A stretch of DNA of 19,575 nt from an uncultured Collinsella sp. (GTDB lineage Bacteria; Actinomycetota; Coriobacteriia; Coriobacteriales; Coriobacteriaceae): positions 1 through 19,575 of the forward strand of contig CAAELJ010000023.1 in assembly GCA_900756725.1 (NCBI GenBank), in the 5' to 3' direction. The notes beneath the pieces are model-generated. The model was not told where the DNA came from. It worked only from the letters and a program-made list of their open reading frames with translations, and made no database searches. The translations under genes were made by a program, and so were the position numbers. Shown here piece after piece: positions 7,251-15,355 of this stretch; position 1 is the stretch's first letter; each line of letters opens with the position of its first letter.

Positions 7251-8369
7251 TTAGGCCAGCGCAGCTCGCGTATCAAAGAATATCTTAGCAATCGCAGCCA
7301 CCAGCTCACTCGAGCGATCACTCCATGGCATCGATGTCATGATGCTCATAATGCAGGTGTCGCCATCGACATCGATGAGGCCCGCATCGCATGTCGAATA
7401 GCAACCATCCTCGCTAATCCAGCCGGCCTTGTTGCGCACCAGGGCTTGGTCGTCCGCAATGCCGTCGCGGATAAAGGACCGGGTCGTAGAGGCCAGAAGA
7501 TCCGATAGCCATTGCGACGTCTCGGTATCACGGCTCAAATACTCGCTCATCTCGCGCCACAATTTGGCCGAGGTGCGCGGGCAATAGGTGGGAAAATCAC
7601 TCATTGGATCGAGTGCGGTATCGTAATCGATGCCAAGACTGGCAATCCAATCCTCGTAACCGACACGGTCAAACGCCACGCGTAACGCAATAAACGAATC
7701 GTTGTCCGAATTAACGACCGCGGCATCGATCAGGTCGCGCACCGTCTGCCAACCCATGTTGTAGCCACCATAGGTGCCAAGGGAATCATCGAGTGAGACC
7801 TGGCCCGTCTCGACCAGTGACTCGCAGACGTAGAGTACATAGAGCGCCTTATAACTGCTCGCACCGTACACCTCGGCATCCGCGTTATACGTCACGCCCT
7901 TGCCGCTCGTCAGATCGTAAAACACCACGCCCACATCGCCCAGCTCCTGCGCCTGACCCAGGGCATCTTGGAGCGCGGCGAGGCTCTCATCCTCCAGGGC
8001 GGGGATCTGGTCATCAACTAGTGAGAAGGTCTGCACGGTATCGCCTGAGGGAATATCGTTAAAGTCCGCCTTCGAAAGCCTCGTCTTGAGGCTCGCTGTC
8101 GACAGGGTTTGGCTTGCGGTGGCTTTAGATTCAGAGACCTTTTTGTTTTGCGTCTGTACCGTTGACGCATCTGAGTGTGCCATTCGCTCCGACGCGTAGG
8201 TTTTGGCGGTAATTCCGAGGATAATAACCGCCAACGTCAGCATCCCAATGGCGGCAATCTTCGCCACGCGGGTGCGAGCGTCAGCAAGGCCACGCGAAGA
8301 CGTGCCCTTCGTCTCATATCTGCTGCTATGCTGCGGCACATACTCGTCCCGCGATGCGTTGTTTCGCAC
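7251..8369 (-). CDS. Membrane-anchored serine hydrolase, class A beta-lactamase-like
   Basis: The 372-aa protein has a basic cytoplasmic N-terminus and one hydrophobic helix at about residues 37-57 without a lipobox, then a Ser/Thr-rich linker (60-115) and a serine-hydrolase domain outside the membrane. The three family motifs are present: SSYK (S171, K174), SDN (221-223), and KAG (314-316) in place of the usual KTG. I see no obvious class A Glu166-type omega-loop motif. A role in cell-wall metabolism or peptidoglycan sensing is as plausible as antibiotic hydrolysis. The start is GTG 8369, with AGGAG 5-6 nt upstream. It is a single gene with its own promoter at 8407-8434. Confidence 0.85.
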   Translation of the reverse strand: MRNNASRDEYVPQHSSRYETKGTSSRGLADARTRVAKIAAIGMLTLAVIILGITAKTYASERMAHSDASTVQTQNKKVSESKATASQTLSTASLKTRLSKADFNDIPSGDTVQTFSLVDDQIPALEDESLAALQDALGQAQELGDVGVVFYDLTSGKGVTYNADAEVYGASSYKALYVLYVCESLVETGQVSLDDSLGTYGGYNMGWQTVRDLIDAAVVNSDNDSFIALRVAFDRVGYEDWIASLGIDYDTALDPMSDFPTYCPRTSAKLWREMSEYLSRDTETSQWLSDLLASTTRSFIRDGIADDQALVRNKAGWISEDGCYSTCDAGLIDVDGDTCIMSIMTSMPWSDRSSELVAAIAKIFFDTRAALA

Positions 8370-8406
8370 GTGGTCTCCTGACTGCTACCGTTTATATACG
8401 AGCAGC

Positions 8407-8434
8407 ATAATACCGAGCAGGCATTTCTTTCCAA
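8407..8434 (-). promoter_or_regulatory. Promoter for the beta-lactamase-like gene
   Basis: On the minus strand TTGGAA (8429-8434) and TATTAT (8407-8412) are separated by 16 nt, giving a 5/6 match for the -10. The start codon lies about 38 nt downstream of the -10. Confidence 0.5.
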
Positions 8435-8527
8435 AGATATTCAGCGGCGTTTAAGGTGTCTTTAAAGAAACCACAAGCGTATTTATCCAATTGGCACGAT
8501 TCTGTTGCACATCTCCGCACAAAACGC

Positions 8528-8594
8528 AGTTGCGGTGGAATAGTTCCTGTTTGGGCGGCATAAGCCGAAAAACAAGAACCATTCCACCGCAACT
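8528..8594 (-). repeat. 67-nt near-perfect hairpin 3' of pflA
   Basis: Arms 8528-8552 and 8570-8594 pair over 25 positions, with a mini stem CGGC-ATAA-GCCG at the top. Two positions mismatch on the plus strand (A/C and C/A). Both become T-G wobbles on the minus strand, so the structure is continuous only in RNA read leftward, the direction of pflA. Probably a 3'-UTR or intergenic mobile hairpin; only one copy is in the window. Confidence 0.75.
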
Positions 8595-8621
8595 TGACGG
8601 GGCTCTTTGGCAATCAACTTG

Positions 8622-8663
8622 GTGCCCAGGGGCACTCATTTAAGTCTGTCCCCAATGAGTGCC
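8622..8663 (-). terminator. Hairpins just downstream of pflA (possible terminator or switch)
   Basis: GGCACTCATT (8631-8640) pairs perfectly with AATGAGTGCC (8654-8663) around a 13-nt loop. The overlapping GTGCCC (8622-8627) pairs with GGGCAC (8630-8635). The two stems share bases and exclude each other. It is 13 nt past the pflA stop. There is no strong U tract, so termination is uncertain. Confidence 0.5.
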
Positions 8664-8676
8664 TGAAAATGGCTCG

Positions 8677-9495
8677 CTAGCCGATGGCGTTTTTGAGTTC
8701 GGCGCGGCGCTTTTTCATGCCCGTCATGACGGCGTTGCGCAGCTCGGGCATGCGCGCGGTATCCATCTGTGGAACGCCCTCGAGCTTATAGGGAATCCCC
8801 AGCTGCTCGTACTTGACAACGCCCATCGTGTGATACGGCAGCATTTCCAGGCCCACCACGTTGTGCCACGGAGCGATCAGACGACCGAGCTTCTCGCACT
8901 CCTCAACCGTATCGGTAATGCCCGGCACCACCACGTGGCGGATAACGACCTTAATCTTGCGACGCGCAAGCTCGTCACCAAACGCCAGAATGCGTGCGGG
9001 ATCGCAACCGGTCAGCTTTTTATGCTCGACGGGATCGGCGTGTTTAATGTCGAGCAGCACCATATCGGTCTCGTTGAGTACGGCATCGAACTTCTCGGGA
9101 TGCGCGGGATCGAACGCATAGCCGCAGCTATCCAAACAGGTATGCACGCGACCATCGGGGTTATTGTGCATGGCGCGGAACAGGTCGGCTAAAAACGCGG
9201 GCTGCAGGAGCGGCTCGCCGCCGGACACCGTAATACCGCCGCTGCGGTAAAACTCATGGTTGCTCTGGAACTCGTCCATCAGGTGCTCGACGGTCACCAT
9301 GGTGCCGCCGTTAACCGACCAGGTGTCGGGGTTGTGGCAATACGCACAGCGCATGGGGCAGCCCTGAACAAACACTACAAAGCGGATGCCGGGACCGTCG
9401 ACCGTTCCCATCGTCTCGATTGAATGCACGCGGCCTAGGGCAAATGCGGAGTCCTCGGGACGAGCGTCCACACCCTCGAGCGTCATCTCAGCCAT
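8677..9495 (-). CDS. pflA: Pyruvate formate-lyase activating enzyme (radical SAM)
   Basis: Radical-SAM activase that abstracts a hydrogen from the glycine of PFL to make it active under anaerobic conditions. The 272-aa product carries the cluster motif CxxxCxxC (C46, C50, C53, within GCPMRCAYCHNPDTW), the SAM-contacting SGGEPLLQ and DIKH segments, and is slightly longer than the 246-aa E. coli PflA at the N-terminus. ATG 9495 is preferred since AAGGTGG lies just upstream; an ATG 21 nt earlier lacks a ribosome binding site. It is about 7 kb from the PFL genes, not in their operon. Its expected targets are the glycine in the separate 83-aa subunit at 16738-16989 and any other glycyl-radical enzymes in the cell. 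Confidence 0.95.
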   Translation of the reverse strand: MAEMTLEGVDARPEDSAFALGRVHSIETMGTVDGPGIRFVVFVQGCPMRCAYCHNPDTWSVNGGTMVTVEHLMDEFQSNHEFYRSGGITVSGGEPLLQPAFLADLFRAMHNNPDGRVHTCLDSCGYAFDPAHPEKFDAVLNETDMVLLDIKHADPVEHKKLTGCDPARILAFGDELARRKIKVVIRHVVVPGITDTVEECEKLGRLIAPWHNVVGLEMLPYHTMGVVKYEQLGIPYKLEGVPQMDTARMPELRNAVMTGMKKRRAELKNAIG

Positions 9496-9544
9496 TCCCG
9501 CCACCTTGCCTCTCATTGGTTTTAGTTACATAAATATCAGAGCC

Positions 9545-9572
9545 ATTCTAGCCCATACGCTTGCGTTTAAAC
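9545..9572 (-). promoter_or_regulatory. Candidate promoter of pflA
   Basis: On the minus strand TAGAAT (9545-9550), 5/6 to the -10 consensus, stands 16 nt from GTTTAA (9567-9572), a weak -35. It is about 50 nt upstream of the pflA start, in the 192-nt gap to degV. Confidence 0.4.
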
Positions 9573-9687
9573 GTCTCGGGCCAGAGTGGCATGCTTTAAT
9601 CTGCCCCCTACCGCCATGGCAGGGACTTATATCGATCATATGGCTGCCGAGCACTCGCAAAAGCGAGAAAATGTTCGTCTGCAGCCT

Positions 9688-10542
9688 TTACGCCTTGAGC
9701 GTGAGCACCGCGCCGAAGGCGGTCGGGCCGCAATGGCTCGAGATGACGCCGCCGACCTGAGTCCAGGTAATGTCCTTAAAGCCCAGGTCGTGCACATAGA
9801 CCTCCATGTCGTCGCGCAGCTCCTGGGAAAGGCCTACCGAATACGCCAGGCCAATGTGCGAGTAGTCAATCTCGCCCTTCGCAACCATGTGGTCAATAAA
9901 GGCGCGGGCGCACTTGAGCATAGAGCCGCGGAACTTCTTGGTTGCCACGAACTTGCCGCCCGTCACCTCAATGCAGGGCTTAATCTTGAGCAGGTGGGCG
10001 CCAAGGAATGCCACGTTGGACAGACGACCGCCCGCCTTAAGGAAGGCTAGGTCGGTAGGAACAAAGCCCAGCAGCACACGGTCCATGACGGAATTCGTAA
10101 ATGCAAAGATCTCGTCGACGGTGGCATCGGGGTGAGCCTCGATGTATTTGGCGGTCTCGACGACAACGAGCGACTGGCCCACCGAGACAAAACGCGTGTC
10201 CATGGAGAACACGTAGTCGCGCCCCTGGGCCGCAATCTTGGAGGATTGATGCGAGCAGGTCGTGGCCTCGGAGTACGCAAGATGCAGAATGGTCGCATCG
10301 GGCTGCTCGGCATGGATACGGTCGTACACGTGAGCAAAATCCGCAGGCGCGCAGCCGCTGGTCTTGGGCATTACGCCAAACTCGTTGCAGCGCGAATAAA
10401 TCTCGAGCGGATCGATCGAGCCGTCCTCGACAGTCTCGTCACCAATCGTGACATGCATAGGCACGCGCACGATGCCGTAGCGTTCGCAGAGCTCCGGCGT
10501 CACATCCGAACCAGATTCAACCACGATTACGTACTTGCCCAT
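9688..10542 (-). CDS. DegV family fatty-acid-binding protein
   Basis: DegV/FakB-type proteins bind a fatty acid and present it to a fatty-acid kinase (FakA) for phosphorylation; no kinase gene is in this window. The 284-aa product starts KYVIVVESGSDV, a form of the DegV DSxxDL opening, and has TSGCAPADF, the SMDTRFVSVGQ segment and the C-terminal VGGVISSHCGPTAFG motif, all of which fit. The start is uncertain within GTG-ATG-ATA-ATG; ATG 10542 is chosen because family members start right at the first beta strand. It is a single gene with a conspicuous hairpin upstream at 10629-10667. Confidence 0.9.
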   Translation of the reverse strand: MGKYVIVVESGSDVTPELCERYGIVRVPMHVTIGDETVEDGSIDPLEIYSRCNEFGVMPKTSGCAPADFAHVYDRIHAEQPDATILHLAYSEATTCSHQSSKIAAQGRDYVFSMDTRFVSVGQSLVVVETAKYIEAHPDATVDEIFAFTNSVMDRVLLGFVPTDLAFLKAGGRLSNVAFLGAHLLKIKPCIEVTGGKFVATKKFRGSMLKCARAFIDHMVAKGEIDYSHIGLAYSVGLSQELRDDMEVYVHDLGFKDITWTQVGGVISSHCGPTAFGAVLTLKA

Positions 10543-10628
10543 TATCATCACGACCCATCTCGACGTTGGCTTTTTAATATGTGACGCACGTCCACCGTCC
10601 TGCTACACAACGGCCTCCAAGCGCCAAA

Positions 10629-10667
10629 GAGACGCCGTCCCTTGCACACAACAAAGGACAGCGTCTC
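10629..10667 (-). repeat. Hairpin between the GH32 gene and degV
   Basis: GAGACGC (10629-10635) pairs with GCGTCTC (10661-10667), then GTCC with GGAC, then TTG with CAA around a 7-nt loop. The two mismatches (C/A on the plus strand) are both U-G wobbles on the minus strand, giving a continuous 16-bp RNA stem followed by CTTTGG. It may end the GH32 transcript or sit in the degV leader. Confidence 0.6.
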
Positions 10668-10803
10668 CCTGGAAAACTCCGTGCCTATCTAGGATTCTAC
10701 ACGGTTTATTAAGGAGGGTTACTTATTCCGCAAGCGGTCGTTATATGCGGTAAGCGGTAGTTGGCCGCGACAACTGCGACACATTCCGTCCAGTAAATCC
10801 AAT

Positions 10804-10818
10804 CGTGCTCCATGCACG
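10804..10818 (-). terminator. Weak hairpin directly after the GH32A stop
   Basis: CGTGC (10804-10808), loop TCCAT, GCACG (10814-10818), 2 nt past the stop codon, with ATTGGATTT following on the minus strand. A 5-bp stem is marginal for a terminator. Confidence 0.3.
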
Positions 10819-10819
10819 G

Positions 10820-12262
10820 TTAATGCACGAGGCGGTAGAAATTCATCGATGCCGCACCCTCGGCATGCAGCTCCATCGCCGGAACCGCCGGCGAATAAGT
10901 ACGGCTCGTAAGTGCCACCTCGCCGCCATTTGCAAAAATCTCGACCATCGTAGTGTCCGAAAGCACGCGCAGGTCGCGAAGCTCACTGAGCTCGATCGAC
11001 CTCTGGTCGCGCCCATAGCCTTCGTCACCCATGTCGAGGGTAAGCATCCCGTCTGTATAGCGCACAAAGACACCCTTGCGGATTTCGAGCTCGATCACCT
11101 GGGCGCCCTCACAGGAAACCACAAGATCAAACAGGCGGCCCGGCTCCTCAACGGTTTCACCGCCTGTCGCGCGAACGCAATCGCCGCGCATCCTCTCAAT
11201 CTCGTGCGCCGGCTGCTGACAGAGCTTACCATCGCGCATGCTCAGCTCTCGCGGCACCGTCAACGCGCACTGCCACCCGCGTGCCACCGTCGGGCTTTTT
11301 GCCGTCGCATCGGGGCAACCCGACCACCCGATCATCAAACGCCGACCCGCAGCATCCTCAAAGGACTGCGGTGCGTAGAAATCAAAGCCGCCATCGACCA
11401 TCGGGGGCATGCCCTGCCCGGTGATCTTAAAACTCGGTGCCTCCCAATCGGCCTCGATGGGAAACCACACGCACTGGTGCGGATTGCGGTAACGCCAACC
11501 ATCGGCGGGCACGCCCTGCGGACAGCAAACGAGAATAAGCTCGCCATCAAGCTCAAACAGATCAGGGCACTCCCACATAAAGCCAAACTTCTCGCCCAGC
11601 TCAATGCGCGTCGCATAGCTCCAGCCCTCTAGATCGCGCGAAGTATAGACGAGCACGCAGCCACGGTCGTCTTTCGTACGAGCGCCCAGAACCATGTAGT
11701 AGATACCATCGTGCTCAAGGATCTTGGGGTCGCGTACGTGCGTACCGATATCGTCGGGGTAATCGACTGGTCCAACAGCCATGCGCTTCTCGCCCAATTC
11801 GTCGGGATTCTCGGCAACCATATGAATCTGGTTTTGCTCACGGCCCGTCAACACGTAGTCGTAATCATCGCGGTCAAAATGCTTGACGTTGCCGGTATAG
11901 AAGTAGTGAATCTTGCCATCACGTACAAAGGCAGAACCAGAATACGCTCCGCTCGAATCCAAATCGGAATCGGGGAACAGCACGGGGCCGTGATTCTCGT
12001 ACGTCACAAAATCCTTTGTCGTCAGATGGTTCCAAAGCACTGGACCGCCATGCGCAGCATCGAACGGATCGTATTGATGATAGATGTGATACATATCACC
12101 AATCTGAACCAAACCGTTGGGGTCGTTGAGCCAGCCAAGCTCAGGCTCCACATGGAACAGAAGCCTATCGGGGTCGGACGCGATGCGAGCCGCCGTCTCA
12201 TCCTGTCCGACACGCCACTGCTCATAGTCCGCGCGTGTCACCTTGTTTTTTTGATTTAACAT
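10820..12262 (-). CDS. scrB: GH32 sucrose-6-phosphate hydrolase / beta-fructofuranosidase
   Basis: Cleaves sucrose-6-phosphate (or a related fructoside) delivered by the PTS into glucose-6-phosphate and fructose. The 480-aa protein has no signal peptide, so it acts in the cytoplasm. The GH32 catalytic triad is visible: nucleophile D47 in WLNDPNG, transition-state aspartate D178 in RDP, and acid/base E231 in WECPDLF; a C-terminal beta-sandwich region follows from about residue 330. ATG 12262 has only a weak ribosome binding site (GAGAAAG about 11 nt upstream). It is the last gene of the operon, 101 nt after the permease gene, with a strong hairpin in that gap. Other fructosides, such as kestose phosphate, are possible substrates. 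Confidence 0.92.
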   Translation of the reverse strand: MLNQKNKVTRADYEQWRVGQDETAARIASDPDRLLFHVEPELGWLNDPNGLVQIGDMYHIYHQYDPFDAAHGGPVLWNHLTTKDFVTYENHGPVLFPDSDLDSSGAYSGSAFVRDGKIHYFYTGNVKHFDRDDYDYVLTGREQNQIHMVAENPDELGEKRMAVGPVDYPDDIGTHVRDPKILEHDGIYYMVLGARTKDDRGCVLVYTSRDLEGWSYATRIELGEKFGFMWECPDLFELDGELILVCCPQGVPADGWRYRNPHQCVWFPIEADWEAPSFKITGQGMPPMVDGGFDFYAPQSFEDAAGRRLMIGWSGCPDATAKSPTVARGWQCALTVPRELSMRDGKLCQQPAHEIERMRGDCVRATGGETVEEPGRLFDLVVSCEGAQVIELEIRKGVFVRYTDGMLTLDMGDEGYGRDQRSIELSELRDLRVLSDTTMVEIFANGGEVALTSRTYSPAVPAMELHAEGAASMNFYRLVH

Positions 12263-12284
12263 CGCCGTTGACTTTCTCGTCTAT

Positions 12285-12326
12285 GGGGAAGGACGCTCGA
12301 CTCACACGAGTCGAGCGTCCTTCCTC
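12285..12326 (-). repeat. Strong hairpin between EIIBC and GH32A genes
   Basis: Arms 12285-12303 and 12308-12326 give about 19 bp around an ACAC loop, with one G-T pair, about 38 nt past the permease stop and 22 nt before the next start. There is no U tract, so it is more likely an RNA-stability or attenuation element within the operon than a full terminator. Confidence 0.75.
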
Positions 12327-12363
12327 AAATGGACTTATCCTCAGATTACACTGAACGGCTCAA

Positions 12364-13815
12364 CTAGAAGCTAACGTCGAAGCCAGCGCCAGCGCCCTCT
12401 TCATCGGTGGTCGGCACGCCCTTTGCCTTGTTGTAGGCAAAGATCAAGACGATCGGCACGATAAAGGCGATGAGATTGCCAGCCACATACCACACGAGGG
12501 TCTCGGGCGTGACGATGAGCAGGCCAAGCACGCCGGTCAGACCCTGACCGATAGCGCGCACCTCAAAGAGCTTGACGAAGGCACCGCCGCAGCCTGCACC
12601 GATGCATGCGCAGATGAACGGAATGATCGAATAGCGCATGTTTGCAGCAAAGATAGCGGGCTCGGAGATTCCGACCAGCGTCGGGATAAAGGACGACATG
12701 CAGATGTTGCGCTCTTTGGAGTGCTTCTTGTGAATGAGGTACATACCGATGGCGCCGCCGCCCTGGGCGATGATGGAAACCGACCAGATGGCCTGGATGT
12801 AGTTGAAGCCAGTCGTGGCAACAAGGTTTGCCTCGATACCCTGGATGAACTGATGCGTACCGGTAACGACGAGCGGCTGCAGGAACGCGGCGAAGACAAA
12901 GGCACCAAAGACGCCCATCCTGTTGTACAGGATATCGATTACGCCGGCGAGGACGTCACCGATCAGGTTGCCGAGCGGGCCGAACACGGTGAACAGGGCG
13001 ACGTTAGCAAGAATCAGGGTAACGGTCGGGACAAAGACGAACGAAACGACCTCGGGGATGTACTTCTGGGCAATCTTTTCGACCTTGGCCATAAACCAGG
13101 CAGTCAGGATTGCAGGGAATACGCCGCCCTGGAAAGCAACCATGGGAATGGATAGCGGACCGAAGTTCCAATACTCAGCACCCGTCGGGTCCATAACGAA
13201 CGTGTTGCGGTTCATAAGGCTCGGGTGAACCATGACGATACCGACGAGGATGCCCAGGATCGGGTTACCGCCAAAACGCTTGACCGCGCTGTACATAACC
13301 AGGACAGGCAGGTAGTCGAACGTGGTGGCGATAATGGCAAAGAAGCTTGCGAGGTTCTTGAGGAACTCGCTGTGATCGGCGAGGCTGCCTTCCATGCCAA
13401 AGAGGCCGTTGGCAACGATCAGCGACTTAAGGCCGATGATGATTGCAGCGCCGACGAAGGCGGGAATGATGGGGATAAAGATGTCCGAGAATACCTTGAG
13501 GACCGAGAAGAACTTGCCCTTCTTGTCCGCCTCAGCGCCCTTGACCTCGGAAGCACTGATCTCCTTAACGCCCGTCAGAGCCATAAACTCATCGTAAACC
13601 TTGTTGACGGTACCGGTACCGAAGATGATCATGAGCTGGCCGCTGTTGTACAGCACGCCCTTGACGCCATCGATGTTCTCGAGCTCGGCCTTGTTGTATT
13701 TGCTCGTATCCTTGAGCACCAGACGCAGACGGGTCACGCAATGCGTGGCGCCCTCGATGTTCTCCAGTCCGCCGACGTTGTCGACGACTTGCTGGGACAC
13801 TGCCTTGTAGTCCAT
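12364..13815 (-). CDS. scrA: PTS sucrose-type EIIBC permease
   Basis: Inner-membrane permease that imports and phosphorylates its sugar, most likely sucrose. The 483-aa product has an N-terminal EIIB domain with the phosphorylated cysteine (C26, in THCVTRLRL) and the VKGVLYNSGQLMIIFGTG segment, then from about residue 100 a multi-helix EIIC domain with the signature GISEPAIFAANMR. No EIIA domain is fused or encoded nearby, so a general Crr-like EIIA elsewhere must supply phosphate. ATG 13815 has GGAGAGG just upstream; an ATG four codons earlier is too close to its ribosome binding site. The gene is 45 nt after the atypical GH32 gene and 101 nt before the canonical one. Specificity for another beta-fructoside or glucoside cannot be excluded. 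Confidence 0.92.
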   Translation of the reverse strand: MDYKAVSQQVVDNVGGLENIEGATHCVTRLRLVLKDTSKYNKAELENIDGVKGVLYNSGQLMIIFGTGTVNKVYDEFMALTGVKEISASEVKGAEADKKGKFFSVLKVFSDIFIPIIPAFVGAAIIIGLKSLIVANGLFGMEGSLADHSEFLKNLASFFAIIATTFDYLPVLVMYSAVKRFGGNPILGILVGIVMVHPSLMNRNTFVMDPTGAEYWNFGPLSIPMVAFQGGVFPAILTAWFMAKVEKIAQKYIPEVVSFVFVPTVTLILANVALFTVFGPLGNLIGDVLAGVIDILYNRMGVFGAFVFAAFLQPLVVTGTHQFIQGIEANLVATTGFNYIQAIWSVSIIAQGGGAIGMYLIHKKHSKERNICMSSFIPTLVGISEPAIFAANMRYSIIPFICACIGAGCGGAFVKLFEVRAIGQGLTGVLGLLIVTPETLVWYVAGNLIAFIVPIVLIFAYNKAKGVPTTDEEGAGAGFDVSF

Positions 13816-13860
13816 GTTCCTCTCCATTCCTTTTCTAAATCATAAAACGGTTCGTTGCCG

Positions 13861-15243
13861 CTACAGAGACGCGATCGTTGCGTTTGCGCACTTGAGCGCA
13901 CCGTCGGTGACGGTAAGCGCCACACCCTGGCCCTGCTTGTTGCAGAAGCGAGCGTTGAGCGCAACATCATCGACAAAGATGGTCGCGATGTCGTCGTCGA
14001 CGACCAGACGCACATGGTGAGTGCCCTCGCCCTTAAAGAACAACGGACGCTCGAGGCCCATGTTGTTGACCTGGAACCACGGGTACTGGGGAGCCGGCGT
14101 GAACTCGAGCTTGCCCTCGCGCAGGTTGGCGCGGAACTCATAGGCAAGACCGGTCTCGGCGTCCTCGGCGAACTTGACCGAGAAGCCGGCAGCGTTACCG
14201 CCGAGCTCAATGTCGGCATCGAGCAAGTAGGTGGAGCCGGCATCCGCGGCGAGCACCTGCTCGACCTTGCCCGACTCGCAGGAAAGCTCAAAGGTCTCGA
14301 CTGCCTTAGCCTCGCCAAAGGCGCCAAGCATGCTGTCGGGGAGCTTGGTGCCGAGCGTTCCGTCGGCACGCTGAACGATCTCGAGGGGCATAAAGGTGCC
14401 ACCCCATAGGTAAGAGCTGGGGTCGCCGCCCTCGTCACGCGTAGGAACCCAACCAAAGAGAACGCGACGCTCGCCATCGAATGCGGTGCGAGCGGCGTAG
14501 TACGCGCGGCCGTCGAAGGAGTCGTCAGCGGGGGTAATCCAAGGACCGTTGATGGACTTGGACATGCGGTAACGGGTCTTGTTGCCGTCGCTGTACTCGG
14601 AAAAGACGAGGTACCACCAGTCGCCCATCTTAAAGAGATCAGGCATCTCAAACATGGTGTACAGGCCCGGGTTCCACCAGTCGCCCTGGAACTCCCAGTT
14701 GGTCAGATCCTTGGAGGTGAACTTGACCAGGCGGCCGGTCATCAGACGCTTGTCCTCGCCCACACGCGTGCCGAGGATGAGCATGTACTCTTCGTTCTCC
14801 TCATCCCAAAGCACAAAGGGATCGCGCCAGTTGCGGTCATCGTAACCCTCCTGGGGCGGAAGCAGCGTCTCGGCGATGTTCTTCTCCCACTTGACGGCGT
14901 CGTCGCTCGTTGCGTGAAGAAGAACCTGCTTCATCAAACGTGCGCGGACCTTATCGCGATTGCAACCAGTGTAGAGCGCATGGTACTTGTCGCCCACCTT
15001 AAACACCGTGCCGGCATAAATGTACTGGTCGACTTCCTCGTCGCCGCCGCGCTCAAGGCTCTCGCCAAAGTCCTTGTAGTTGACGAAATCCTTGGTCGTA
15101 GCGAGTGCCCAGCCAAACGGCTCTCCGAAAGGTTCGGGGTTACGCGTGTCACGCTGATGATAGAGATAGAACGTGCCATCCTCGCCGTACGGCATGATGT
15201 CGCCTACCCAAATTCCCTCAGGCTGGTAATACACCTTGTGCAT
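13861..15243 (-). CDS. GH32-family fructosidase, atypical nucleophile motif
   Basis: A 460-aa glycoside hydrolase of the GH32 (clan J) type without signal peptide. The usual NDPNG motif is replaced by WVGDIMP (D15 as presumed nucleophile), but the other catalytic residues are in place: D141 in NWRDPF and E199 in FEMPDLF. The C-terminal beta-sandwich (from about 300) is recognisable by VRLVVDDDIATIFVDD. It therefore looks active but on a different substrate from its neighbour, for example a short fructan, a transfructosylation product or a phosphorylated fructoside. ATG 15243 is preceded by AAAGGAAG at a good distance. It is the first structural gene behind the main operator-promoter of the operon. 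Confidence 0.85.
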   Translation of the reverse strand: MHKVYYQPEGIWVGDIMPYGEDGTFYLYHQRDTRNPEPFGEPFGWALATTKDFVNYKDFGESLERGGDEEVDQYIYAGTVFKVGDKYHALYTGCNRDKVRARLMKQVLLHATSDDAVKWEKNIAETLLPPQEGYDDRNWRDPFVLWDEENEEYMLILGTRVGEDKRLMTGRLVKFTSKDLTNWEFQGDWWNPGLYTMFEMPDLFKMGDWWYLVFSEYSDGNKTRYRMSKSINGPWITPADDSFDGRAYYAARTAFDGERRVLFGWVPTRDEGGDPSSYLWGGTFMPLEIVQRADGTLGTKLPDSMLGAFGEAKAVETFELSCESGKVEQVLAADAGSTYLLDADIELGGNAAGFSVKFAEDAETGLAYEFRANLREGKLEFTPAPQYPWFQVNNMGLERPLFFKGEGTHHVRLVVDDDIATIFVDDVALNARFCNKQGQGVALTVTDGALKCANATIASL

Positions 15244-15285
15244 CCGAGACTTCCTTTCCACGACATACTAACTCGGTACAATGGC

Positions 15286-15314
15286 AAGATATGTCAATCG
15301 TTTTCATATGTCAA
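15286..15314 (-). promoter_or_regulatory. Main promoter of the fructoside operon
   Basis: On the minus strand a perfect TTGACA (15309-15314) and TATCTT (15286-15291) are separated by exactly 17 nt. The -35 is part of one operator repeat and the spacer holds the other. The first gene starts about 43 nt downstream of the -10. Confidence 0.8.
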
Positions 15315-15324
15315 ACGTTTTCAC
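15291..15324 (-). promoter_or_regulatory. Tandem LacI-type operators
   Basis: Two 17-nt units (15291-15307 and 15308-15324) are identical at 15 of 17 positions; read on the minus strand both contain GAAAACG followed by TTTGACAT or ATTGACAT. Each is centred on a CG with near-symmetric A/T flanks, typical of LacI-family sites. The 17-nt period puts the two sites about one and a half helix turns apart. They cover the -35 and spacer, so binding should block RNA polymerase. Confidence 0.8.
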
Positions 15325-15355
15325 ACCAATACGTCTTTTCGCAGTTCCAGTCGTC

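Larger units (their letters stand above)
8370..8676. other. Intergenic region between pflA and the beta-lactamase-like gene
   Basis: 307 nt with no supported gene. From the left it holds the promoter of the hydrolase gene (8407-8434), a long hairpin (8528-8594), and a pair of overlapping hairpins (8622-8663) just beyond the pflA stop. Short reading frames on the minus strand run through the hairpins and are not convincing. Confidence 0.6.
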
